Assembly: GCA_945946745.1 (NCBI GenBank)
Contig: CAMEWZ010000002.1
Coordinates: forward strand, 1-37,805
Length of the DNA: 37,805 bases
Reading direction: 5' to 3'
From: an uncultured Clostridia bacterium
GTDB taxonomy: Bacteria > Bacillota > Clostridia > Oscillospirales > Oscillospiraceae
A model generated the notes under the pieces. The model made no database searches, was not told where the DNA came from, and worked only from the letters and a program-made list of their open reading frames with translations. This document shows positions 23,850 through 31,150 of this stretch, one piece after another (within the stretch, counting starts at the first letter, position 1; each line of letters opens with the position of its first letter). The translations under genes were made by a program, and so were the position numbers.

Positions 23850-25145
23850 ATGGAAGAACAGAAAATTGCCATCCGGCTTTCCGGGGTCAAGAAGCGCTAC
23901 AAACTGGGTCAAATTGGCGGCGGAACGCTGACCGCTGACCTGCAAAGCTGGTGGGCAAGGGTTCGGGGAAAAGAGGATCCCAACACCTTGATCGGAACAG
24001 ACCAGCGCCTGGTGGGGCAGACCTTCATGGCCTTAAACGGCATTGACCTGACGGTATATAAGGGGGAGGCCCTGGGCATCATCGGCGGCAACGGCGCGGG
24101 AAAGAGCACCATGCTGAAGCTGCTGTGCCGGGTCACCGCCCCCACGGAGGGTGAGATCGACATCTACGGCCGGGTGGCCTCCATGCTGGAGGTGGGTACC
24201 GGCTTCAATGGAGAAATGACCGGCCGGGAAAATGTCTATATGAACGGCGCGATTTTGGGCATGACCAAGGCGGAGATCGACGCCAAAATGGAGGATATCA
24301 TCGAATTTTCCGAGGTGCGGGATTTCATCGACACCCCGGTCAAGCGCTATTCCAGCGGCATGTTTGTCAAGCTGGCCTTCTCTGTGGCGGCCCATTTGGA
24401 CAGCGAGATCATGATTATGGACGAGGTGCTAGCGGTGGGCGACGTGGCATTCCAGCACAAATGCCTGGATAAAATGCGTTCCGTGGCCAAAACCGAGGGC
24501 CGGACGGTGCTGTATGTGTCCCACAATATGAACACCATCCGCCGCCTGTGTGACCGGTGCATCGTGCTGGACAAGGGCAGGATCCTTTTTGAGGGGGATG
24601 TGGAGAAGGCTATTGAGATTTATCTCAGCAACGCCCACGAGCAGTGGTCGAATTGCCAGACGGAGTTTGATCTGACCGAGGCCCCCGGGCGTTCCCCCTA
24701 TACGCCGGGAGACGCGCAGATTACCTATGTCAAGCTGCTGGACAAGGCCAGCGCCATGTATGGTTCTGGAGAGAAGCTGCGCTTTGAAATGCGGATTCTG
24801 ACGAAAAGAGCCTTTTCGGATCTGCGGCTGCGGCTGGAGCTGCGCTATGGCGACGAAACCCCGGTGGGTACCATGCCGGATGTATCTCTGGGCAGCTGCC
24901 AGGAAAACGGGGAACGAAGCTATACGGTGGAATTTGACCCCATCCAGCTGACCAACGGCAAATACCGGCTGGATATGGTGCTGTTTGAGAAGGACGACTG
25001 CGGCAACAGCTACGACCAGGAGCTGCTGTTGCCTGCCTTCTTCTTTGAGGTGCAGCAGCCGGAGGAGCTGGTCTGGAACCAGACCAACTGGGGCCATATC
25101 CGGTTCCCGGATGCGGTGGTGACGCCTCTGGGTGTGGAGGAATAG
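23850..25145 (+). CDS. wzt: ABC transporter ATPase for glycan export with C-terminal carbohydrate-binding domain (Wzt/TagH-like)
   Basis: The 431-residue protein joins an ATPase domain (about 1-260) to a Wzt-type beta-sandwich (about 262-431). The ATPase has Walker A GIIGGNGAGKST (76-87), signature YSSGM (167-171), Walker B IMIMDE (187-192) and the H-loop SHN (224-226). The C-terminal part, with GDAQITYVKLLD, EKLRFEMRIL and NGKYRLDMVLFEKD, matches the Wzt carbohydrate-binding domain, which in E. coli O8/O9a reads a terminal modification on the chain before export. This makes the pathway more Wzm/Wzt-like than the simple TagGH pair. AAGGAGGG (23836-23843) precedes the start. It would couple export to a specific end structure, but no obvious chain-end methyltransferase or kinase lies in the window. 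Confidence 0.93.
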   Translation: MEEQKIAIRLSGVKKRYKLGQIGGGTLTADLQSWWARVRGKEDPNTLIGTDQRLVGQTFMALNGIDLTVYKGEALGIIGGNGAGKSTMLKLLCRVTAPTEGEIDIYGRVASMLEVGTGFNGEMTGRENVYMNGAILGMTKAEIDAKMEDIIEFSEVRDFIDTPVKRYSSGMFVKLAFSVAAHLDSEIMIMDEVLAVGDVAFQHKCLDKMRSVAKTEGRTVLYVSHNMNTIRRLCDRCIVLDKGRILFEGDVEKAIEIYLSNAHEQWSNCQTEFDLTEAPGRSPYTPGDAQITYVKLLDKASAMYGSGEKLRFEMRILTKRAFSDLRLRLELRYGDETPVGTMPDVSLGSCQENGERSYTVEFDPIQLTNGKYRLDMVLFEKDDCGNSYDQELLLPAFFFEVQQPEELVWNQTNWGHIRFPDAVVTPLGVEE

Positions 25146-25148
25146 ACA

Positions 25149-26294
25149 ATGGAGAAAATTCGCCTCCTGTTTGTGCATCACAGGCTGGTATGCGGCGGCG
25201 CGGAGCAGGCGCTATATGATTTGATCGGTCTGCTGGACAAGCAGCGGTTCCAGGCGTCTGTATTTGTCCAAAACCCCGGCGGGGAGTGGGAACAAAAGTT
25301 CCGGGATGCGGGCATCGAGGTTCTCTACGACTATTCCTGCCGCCAGCCCACGTTCAATCCCGTGAAAAAGCTGGGAAACCTAAACAAAAAGCGCCGCATC
25401 CAGAAGGCGTATCAAAATGGAGGGGCGGGGCTGCTGGACGTATGCCTGCCCCAAGGTGCGGACATTGTGATCTCCTACAATGTCTGGGAAAACGAGGAAC
25501 TGGTGTTCGCGGAAAACGCCAAAACGGTGAAATATATCCATGGTGATCCCGGCACCAACCCGGATTACCGGGCGGAGGCGGTGAACCATAAGGCGCTGTT
25601 GTCCCGGTTTGACCGGATTGTCTGCGTGTCCCGGTCGGCCTGGACGGCCTTCCGGGAGCTGAGCGGCCTGACCGAGGGCGTGGAGCTGCACTACAATCCC
25701 ATGAACAGCGACCACGTTCGGGAGTTGGCGCAAGCGGAAGTGGAGCTGCCCCAGGATGTGCCGCTGATCTGCGCGGTGGGACGGCTGTCGGTGGAGAAGG
25801 CCTTTGAGCGGCTGGTGATCATCCACAAGCGCCTGCTGCAGCGGGGCATCCTCCACAAGCTGGTGATCGTGGGGGACGGGGTAGATCGGGAGTACCTGCG
25901 CCGGATCATCCGGGCAACGGACACCCAGGATAGTGTGATTCTGGCGGGGTATCAAGCCAATCCCTACCCGTATATGAAGCGCAGCCGGTTCCTGGTGAAC
26001 AGCTCCTATACCGAGGGCCTGCCGGTGATCGCCATGGAGGCGCTGTGCCTGGGGGTGCCCATTGTGGCGCCGATTCCCTCGGTGGGGGAAATGTTCGGCG
26101 GAGAGGTCTGCGGGATCATAACCCAAAACGACAATGCCAGCCTGGAAGCGGGCATTGCCCGGATGCTTACGGACGAAGATTTCTACCGCCAGGCAAAGCA
26201 GGGCGCGGAGAACCGCAGCGCGTTCTTTGACGGAAAGCGAATGGTGCGGGAGCTGGAAACCCTGTTTGCGGAGGTTGCCAGGGAAACAAAATGA
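25149..26294 (+). CDS. GT4 glycosyltransferase
   Basis: A GT-B enzyme of 381 residues with GGAGG (25136-25140) inside the end of the wzt gene and a start four bases after that stop. FVHHRLVCGGAEQALYDL (8-25) carries the GGAEQ phosphate loop. AVGRLSVEKAFERL (209-222), VGDGVDREYLRR (241-252) and SSYTEGLPVIAMEALCLG (285-302) form the donor domain, with EX7E Glu289-Glu297. It belongs to the WaaB/TagE-like GT4 stream commonly annotated as capsule or teichoic acid transferases. Sitting directly behind the exporter, it should work on the exported polymer. Donor unknown. Confidence 0.9.
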   Translation: MEKIRLLFVHHRLVCGGAEQALYDLIGLLDKQRFQASVFVQNPGGEWEQKFRDAGIEVLYDYSCRQPTFNPVKKLGNLNKKRRIQKAYQNGGAGLLDVCLPQGADIVISYNVWENEELVFAENAKTVKYIHGDPGTNPDYRAEAVNHKALLSRFDRIVCVSRSAWTAFRELSGLTEGVELHYNPMNSDHVRELAQAEVELPQDVPLICAVGRLSVEKAFERLVIIHKRLLQRGILHKLVIVGDGVDREYLRRIIRATDTQDSVILAGYQANPYPYMKRSRFLVNSSYTEGLPVIAMEALCLGVPIVAPIPSVGEMFGGEVCGIITQNDNASLEAGIARMLTDEDFYRQAKQGAENRSAFFDGKRMVRELETLFAEVARETK

Positions 26295-26313
26295 AAAGCG
26301 GGGGAGAAGGGTC

Positions 26314-27276
26314 ATGGCGGAAATCAGTGTGATCGTACCGATTTTTAATACCGAAAAGCTGCTGCCCCGATGCGTCGGCAGCATTTTGGCCCAGTCCTTC
26401 CGGGATTTTGAACTGATCCTGGTGGACGACGGCAGCACCGACGGCAGCGGCGGCCTGTGTGATGCCTATGCCGCCCAGGACAGCCGGGTGCGGGTGCTCC
26501 ATCAGAAAAACAGCGGCGTAGGCGCAGCCAGAAACGCGGGACTGGATTGGGCCGCGGCCAACAGCGACAGCGGCTGGATTACCTTTGTGGACAGTGATGA
26601 CTGGATTCACCCGCAGATGCTATCCTGCCTTTTGGAAACCGCGAAAAGCTGCCACGTCAGCATCAGCATCTGCGGTTATCTGGAAACGGAAAACGGCCCG
26701 TTGGCGCCGGAGAAAAACCAGTGGAGCGTGGAGCGGTGGAAACCGTCGGACTTTTACCGGCAGCAGATGACCCTGGCCACGGTGCCTTGGGGAAAGCTCT
26801 ATGCCAAGGCGTGTTTTGAGACGGTTCGCTATCCGGTGGGAACCTATTTTGATGACGAGTATGTGACCTACCGGCTGCTGTTTGCCCAGGAATTTCTGCC
26901 GGTGGTGCCCGCCCCGCTGTACGCCTATTACTGGAATCCGGCGGGCTTGACCAAAAAGCCCTGGAATCCCCGGCGGCTGGAGGTCTGGGATGCCTATGAG
27001 CAGCAGGTGGCGTTTTTTGCCGGGGATCCGGAAATGCTGCGGTTTCGTTACCGGGAGTATCTGGACAATTCCTATGCCCAGCTGCTGGAGGTGCGTTCCG
27101 CCCCCAACGCGCAAGAACGGAAAAAGAGCGACCGCTATATCCGCCGCCGGCTGCGCAAGCTCATCCGGCGGGCCTGGAAGCTGGGCTTCATCGAATTCTG
27201 GATGGATTACGACATGCTCTACGCCTGCAGCCCGGTGAGTACAAAGCTATACCGGTTCTGGCTGGACAGGAAATAG
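26314..27276 (+). CDS. GT2 family glycosyltransferase (paralogue of the gene at 29197)
   Basis: ATG 26314 is preferred; longer in-frame readings run back into the GT4 gene. A GGGGGAGAAGG ribosome region lies just upstream. The 320-residue GT-A protein shows ISVIVPIFNTEKLLPRCVGS (4-23), DDGSTD (38-43) and DSDD (93-96) within ANSDSGWITFVDSDDWIHP. Further on, LYAYYWNP and WNPRRLEVWDAYEQQVAFF mark the C-terminal part. These segments match the GT2 at 29197 (ANSDSRW, LYAYYQNP, WNPRRMHMLEAFEQQIAF), so the two arose by duplication. The tail is basic and helical. It is the last gene before the AT-rich hairpin gap. Sugar unknown. Confidence 0.9.
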   Translation: MAEISVIVPIFNTEKLLPRCVGSILAQSFRDFELILVDDGSTDGSGGLCDAYAAQDSRVRVLHQKNSGVGAARNAGLDWAAANSDSGWITFVDSDDWIHPQMLSCLLETAKSCHVSISICGYLETENGPLAPEKNQWSVERWKPSDFYRQQMTLATVPWGKLYAKACFETVRYPVGTYFDDEYVTYRLLFAQEFLPVVPAPLYAYYWNPAGLTKKPWNPRRLEVWDAYEQQVAFFAGDPEMLRFRYREYLDNSYAQLLEVRSAPNAQERKKSDRYIRRRLRKLIRRAWKLGFIEFWMDYDMLYACSPVSTKLYRFWLDRK

Positions 27277-27385
27277 CGGGATTGATACTATTATCTGATA
27301 AAACCATTTGGCTTTATCAGATAGACACCGCCTGGCGGCGTTGTCAGGCTTGCATGATAGAAATTTGGAAAGGAAGGGAAAGCCG
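27277..27385. other. Longest gap inside unit 2 (109 bp), AT-rich in its first half, holding a hairpin
   Basis: Most genes here are joined by overlaps or gaps under 35 bases, so a 109-bp gap is unusual. The first half is AT-rich and carries the hairpin given in the next entry. A second imperfect stem, GACACCGCC (27324-27332) against GGCGTTGTC (27336-27344 region), follows. No convincing promoter with -35 and -10 boxes was found. The end of the gap has the ribosome site AAGGAAGGGAAA before the ATG at 27386. Confidence 0.6.
27292..27323. repeat. Inverted repeat forming a long AT-rich hairpin between two GT2 genes
   Basis: TATCTGATAAA (27292-27302) and TTTATCAGATA (27313-27323) are perfect reverse complements, 11 bp each, around a ten-base loop. 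Inside the loop CCA and TGG can also pair, past one mismatch, giving a near-continuous 14-bp stem. There is no T-run after it, so it is not a standard intrinsic terminator. It may be an operator, an mRNA processing or stabilising hairpin, or the trace of an insertion. Confidence 0.75.
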
Positions 27386-28420
27386 ATGCCAAAGGTCAGC
27401 GTAATCGTGCCGGTATACCGGGCGGAAGCGTATTTGAACGACTGTGTGGACTCCATCCTATCCCAGACTTTCTCGGATTTGGAAGTGTTTCTGGTGGACG
27501 ACGGAAGCCCGGACGGCTGTGGGGCGCTGTGCGATGCCTATGCGGCCCGGGACTGCAGGGTTTCGGTGATCCACCAGGAAAACCAGGGCCAGGCTGCGGC
27601 GCGAAATCACGCCCTTGCCAAGGCCCGGGGAGAATGGGTCTGCTTTGTGGACAGCGACGATCTGATCCATCCCCAGATGGTGGAGCGGCTGCTTTCCGCG
27701 GCGGAGGGCAGCGGCGCGGGCATCAGCATGTGCCGGATGCTGGAGGCGCAGACACCGCCGGAGGTTTTTTTTCGGGAGTGTGACGGCGCCTGGCAAAGCT
27801 TGCCCATGGACGAGGAAACCCTGCTTTCCCTCTATGACCGGGACGAATACCCCGGCTGGGTGGCCTGCGCCAAGCTGATTCGCCGGGAGATCGTGATGAC
27901 CCACCTGTTCCGGGAGGGACGGGTCTACGAGGATAATGAGGCGGTGTGCCACTGGCTGCTGCAAGCAGGATACCTGGCGCGGATCGATCAGAGCCTGTAT
28001 TTTTACCGGGGAAACCCCAATAGCACCACCAAAAGCGCCTTTTCCCGGAAACGGCTGGATTATCTGTGGGCGTTGGAGGGCATCTTGAATTGCTACGGCG
28101 CCGCGGGCTATCCGCGCCTTCGGGAGCGGTTCCTCCAGCGGTACGCGGAGGCGGCAGCCAGCGCCATTCGGGGCGCCCGGGAGATTCTCAAGGAGCCGGG
28201 CTTGGCACGGCAGACGGAAAGAAACGTCTGGCGGTTCCTTTGCCGGGAAAAGCTGCGGCTGAACGCGGCGCAGTTGGATCAGTTGTTGGATGCCGCCCAT
28301 CCCAAGCTGATCCGGTTTTACTGGCCGGTGGCGGGGGCCGTCCGCACCCTTCGGCAGACGGGCTTTGGCGGACTGTGGCGAAAAATCCGAAGGTGGTTCG
28401 GGAAAGGAGCGGAGACATGA
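27386..28420 (+). CDS. GT2 family glycosyltransferase
   Basis: The ATG at 27386 is preferred to an earlier in-frame codon that would place translation across the hairpin; AAGGAAGGGAAA sits ahead of it. The 344-residue GT-A protein has VSVIVPVYRAEAYLNDC (4-20), DDGSPD (38-43, Pro in place of Thr), ENQGQAAARNHALAKARG (65-82) and DSDD (89-92) followed by LIHPQM. A later YEDNEAVCHWLL gives acidic residues of the acceptor side. It is one of two GT2s with DDGSPD, the other being at 29197. The stop overlaps the start of the GT32 gene (ATGA at 28417). It is soluble. Specificity unknown. Confidence 0.9.
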   Translation: MPKVSVIVPVYRAEAYLNDCVDSILSQTFSDLEVFLVDDGSPDGCGALCDAYAARDCRVSVIHQENQGQAAARNHALAKARGEWVCFVDSDDLIHPQMVERLLSAAEGSGAGISMCRMLEAQTPPEVFFRECDGAWQSLPMDEETLLSLYDRDEYPGWVACAKLIRREIVMTHLFREGRVYEDNEAVCHWLLQAGYLARIDQSLYFYRGNPNSTTKSAFSRKRLDYLWALEGILNCYGAAGYPRLRERFLQRYAEAAASAIRGAREILKEPGLARQTERNVWRFLCREKLRLNAAQLDQLLDAAHPKLIRFYWPVAGAVRTLRQTGFGGLWRKIRRWFGKGAET

Positions 28421-29187
28421 GCATTCCCAAAATCATCCATTACTGCTGGTTTGGCGGAAAACCCAAGCCAAAGCTGGCGGAAAAGTGCCTGCAAAGCTGG
28501 AAAAAGTTCTGCCCGGACTACCAGATTCTGGAGTGGAACGAGGACAATTTCGACATTTCCACAGCACCGCTGTACGTGCGTCAGGCCTACGAGGCGGGCC
28601 GCTGGGCCTTTGTCACGGACTATGTCCGGCTGCGGGGGCTGACGGAGCTGGGCGGTATTTACATGGACACGGACGTGGAGGTCATCCGGCCTCTGGATCC
28701 CTTCCTGGAGCAGAAGGCCTTCGCGGGCTTTGAACATGTGGAACGAGTCCAGACAGGGCTTTTGGCCTGCGAAAAGGGCTTCCCACTGTTTCTGGACTTT
28801 CTACGTTATTATGACGACGCCACGTTCCTGCGCCCGGACGGCACCGTGGACACCACCACCAATGTGGAGGTTTTGACCAATCTGTGCCGCCAGAGGGGTC
28901 TGGTGCTGAACGACCGGTTCCAGGTGGTGGAAGGCCTTGCCATCTATCCCCGGGAGGTATTCTGCCCGGTGGATTTTGATACCAAAAAGCTGAAAAAGAC
29001 CCGAAAAACCGTGACCATCCATTGGTTTTCCGGCAGCTGGCACACCCAGGAGGAATTGGATGCCATGGCGGAGGAAAAGCGGCAGCAGCGCCGGGAGCGG
29101 CAGAGCAATCTCCGGGTCGCCATCGGCAGCAAGCTGCTGGGAGAAACGGGCTATGAGAGGCTGAAAGCCATTTTAAAGAGAAAGTAA
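28417..29187 (+). CDS. GT32 family glycosyltransferase (DXD-containing, capsular type)
   Basis: The 256-residue protein begins IPKIIHYCWFGGKPKPKL (3-20), the unmistakable opening of GT32 enzymes. RWAFVTDYVRL (62-72) and GGIYMDTDVE (79-88), with the metal-binding DTD (84-86), form the GT-A active site; IHWFSGSW lies near the end. Bacterial GT32 proteins of this length are usually annotated as capsular polysaccharide synthesis proteins and transfer hexoses such as mannose or galactose. The start overlaps the GT2 stop, with AAAGGAG at 28403-28409. The C-terminal part is rich in Arg, Gln and Glu. Longer in-frame readings back to 28066 lie inside the GT2 gene and are rejected. Donor unknown. Confidence 0.92.
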   Translation: MSIPKIIHYCWFGGKPKPKLAEKCLQSWKKFCPDYQILEWNEDNFDISTAPLYVRQAYEAGRWAFVTDYVRLRGLTELGGIYMDTDVEVIRPLDPFLEQKAFAGFEHVERVQTGLLACEKGFPLFLDFLRYYDDATFLRPDGTVDTTTNVEVLTNLCRQRGLVLNDRFQVVEGLAIYPREVFCPVDFDTKKLKKTRKTVTIHWFSGSWHTQEELDAMAEEKRQQRRERQSNLRVAIGSKLLGETGYERLKAILKRK

Positions 29188-29196
29188 GGGATCGCC

Positions 29197-30144
29197 ATGC
29201 CGAATATCAGCGTGATCGTGCCGGTCTATAAGGTGGAACCGTTTTTAAAGCGGTGTGTGCAGAGTATTCTGGAGCAAACCTACCAGGATTTTGAAGTGAT
29301 CCTGGTGGATGACGGCAGCCCCGACCGCTGCGGGGAACTGTGCGAGGAATATGCGCAGAAAGATGCCAGGGTGCGGGTACTCCATCAGGAGAATGGCGGC
29401 CTGTCCGCCGCCCGGAACACGGGCATCGACTGGGCCTTTGCCAACAGCGACAGCCGCTGGCTGGCCTTTGTGGACAGCGACGACTGGGTGCATCCGGCGT
29501 TTTTGCAGACTTTGTACGATACCGCAGAGCAGACCCTGTGCAAAATCAGCGCCTGCGGGCTTTACCGTACCGGGGGAGAGGAGATCCCGCCCCAGACGGA
29601 TTTTTCGGCAACATGCCTGAATGCGGACGATTATTACTGTGGCCAGATGCATGACGGACTGACGGCGGTGGCTTGGAACAAGCTTTACCACAAATCCCTT
29701 TTTAAAAGCCTGCGCTATCCCATCGGAAAGCTGCATGAGGATGAATTTACCACCTACCGGGCCATTTACGCGGCGGGAAAGATCGGCGTGACCCCGGCCC
29801 GGCTGTATGCCTATTACCAAAACCCCGAGGGGATCATGCGCTCCCAGTGGAATCCCCGCCGGATGCACATGCTGGAAGCCTTTGAGCAGCAGATCGCCTT
29901 TGCCCAGCAGACCGGCAATGCCCGGCTGCTGAACAAAACCGCCGAGCAGTATATTTACAGCACCTACGAACAGCTTTCCCAGGCCCAGATCGTTTACCGC
30001 AAGGAACTGCGCCGAAAACTCCGGGCCGCGTTGAAGCTGGGCCGGGAATGCGGCTGCTTTCCCTTGGAAAGAAGCCGCCTCTGGGCCTACGAAAAGGCCT
30101 ATCCCGTGAAACCGCTGTGGTGGCTGATTGCCAGAATAAAGTGA
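29197..30144 (+). CDS. GT2 family glycosyltransferase (paralogue of the gene at 26314)
   Basis: A GT-A protein of 315 residues: ISVIVPVYKVEPFLKRC (4-20), DDGSPD (38-43), ENGGLSAARNTGIDWA (65-80) and DSDD (93-96) in FVDSDDWVHP. The C-terminal half shares LYAYYQNP and WNPRRMHMLEAFEQQIAF with the GT2 at 26314, an identifiable duplicate pair separated by two other transferase genes. A conserved LHEDEFTTYR stretch provides acidic residues. It begins nine bases after the GT32 stop. Whether both copies add the same sugar cannot be told; the differing middle region (CGLYRTGGEEIPPQ against CGYLETENGPLAPE) suggests divergence. Confidence 0.9.
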   Translation: MPNISVIVPVYKVEPFLKRCVQSILEQTYQDFEVILVDDGSPDRCGELCEEYAQKDARVRVLHQENGGLSAARNTGIDWAFANSDSRWLAFVDSDDWVHPAFLQTLYDTAEQTLCKISACGLYRTGGEEIPPQTDFSATCLNADDYYCGQMHDGLTAVAWNKLYHKSLFKSLRYPIGKLHEDEFTTYRAIYAAGKIGVTPARLYAYYQNPEGIMRSQWNPRRMHMLEAFEQQIAFAQQTGNARLLNKTAEQYIYSTYEQLSQAQIVYRKELRRKLRAALKLGRECGCFPLERSRLWAYEKAYPVKPLWWLIARIK

Positions 30145-30152
30145 GGAACCCA

Positions 30153-31127
30153 ATGAACGATGTGATTTCGGTGATCGTGCCGGTTTACAATGTGGCGCGG
30201 TATCTGCCCCAATGCCTGGACAGCATCTTAAGCCAGGATCACCAGGCGCTGGAGGTGATCGTCATTGACGACGGCTCCACCGACGGCTCCGGGGCAATCT
30301 GTGACGAATACGCCCGCCGGGACAGCCGGGTGCGGGTGATTCACCAGGAAAACGGGGGCGCCGCCTCGGCAAAAAACGCGGGGTTGCGGGCTGCCACGGG
30401 GGAATACCTGAGCTTTGTGGACAGCGACGATTTTCTGGAGCCGAATGTCTATGGGTTTATGGTGGAAACGCTGAAAACCCAAAACGCGGACGCGGCCCAG
30501 TTCAATTTCCGGGACGTATACCAAAGCCGGACGGAGGAGCAGTGCCTTTGGACGGGAACGGGGCAGCTGACCAGCACGGAATATCTGCTGCGCTTTCCCA
30601 AGGACTGGACTTGCTCCCTGCTGTGGAACAAGCTGTATAAGCGGGCCATTTTTGACGGCGTGTTTTTTGAGGAAGGCCACAAGATCGACGATGAGTATTT
30701 TACCTACCAGGGCTTTCTGCGGGAGCGCCGGATTGTTTGGGACGAGCGGATCATCTATAACTACCGCAAGCGGGCTTCCAGTGTGATGGCCTCGCCGGAG
30801 GCGGCGGAACGGCGGCTGCTGGACGGCATGGATGCCGTTGCCAAGCGCCGGGAGGCGGTTACCCGGGCATATCCCCAGCTGCGCCGGGCCTTTGATGAGA
30901 ATTATTTGGATGCGATTTGGTATCTGTCGGCCAACGCGGCGCAGGAAGCCACGATTGTGAGCCTAAAGAAGCGGCTAAAGGAATATGCTTGCACCTGGGG
31001 CAATTCCCTGCCTCCCCGATACCTGTGGCCAAAGCTGTGGCATTTGGCTGTCACCAGCCCGCAGAGGCTGGTTCAAGAAAACGAACGGGACAAAGAATGC
31101 GACAATATCCAGGAATATTTCGCGTAA
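30153..31127 (+). CDS. GT2 family glycosyltransferase
   Basis: ATG 30153 follows the previous stop by eight bases. The 324-residue GT-A protein has ISVIVPVYNVARYLPQC (5-21), DDGSTD (39-44), ENGGAASAKNAGLRAATGEY (66-85) and DSDD (90-93). Later AQFNFRDVY and KIDDEYFTYQGFL match the EpsJ/CpsJ-like group. It ends in a basic, soluble tail without membrane helices, so it is not a GtrB-type undecaprenyl-phosphate glucosyltransferase that could feed the next gene's product. It precedes the GtrII-like gene by 23 bases. Sugar unknown. Confidence 0.9.
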   Translation: MNDVISVIVPVYNVARYLPQCLDSILSQDHQALEVIVIDDGSTDGSGAICDEYARRDSRVRVIHQENGGAASAKNAGLRAATGEYLSFVDSDDFLEPNVYGFMVETLKTQNADAAQFNFRDVYQSRTEEQCLWTGTGQLTSTEYLLRFPKDWTCSLLWNKLYKRAIFDGVFFEEGHKIDDEYFTYQGFLRERRIVWDERIIYNYRKRASSVMASPEAAERRLLDGMDAVAKRREAVTRAYPQLRRAFDENYLDAIWYLSANAAQEATIVSLKKRLKEYACTWGNSLPPRYLWPKLWHLAVTSPQRLVQENERDKECDNIQEYFA

Positions 31128-31150
31128 CGCTGAAAAAAGAGGGAAGACCC

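Noticed and set aside
27292..27323. The AT-rich hairpin as a Rho-independent terminator
   Set aside because: No T-run follows the stem, and the stem is AT-rich, so termination would be weak.
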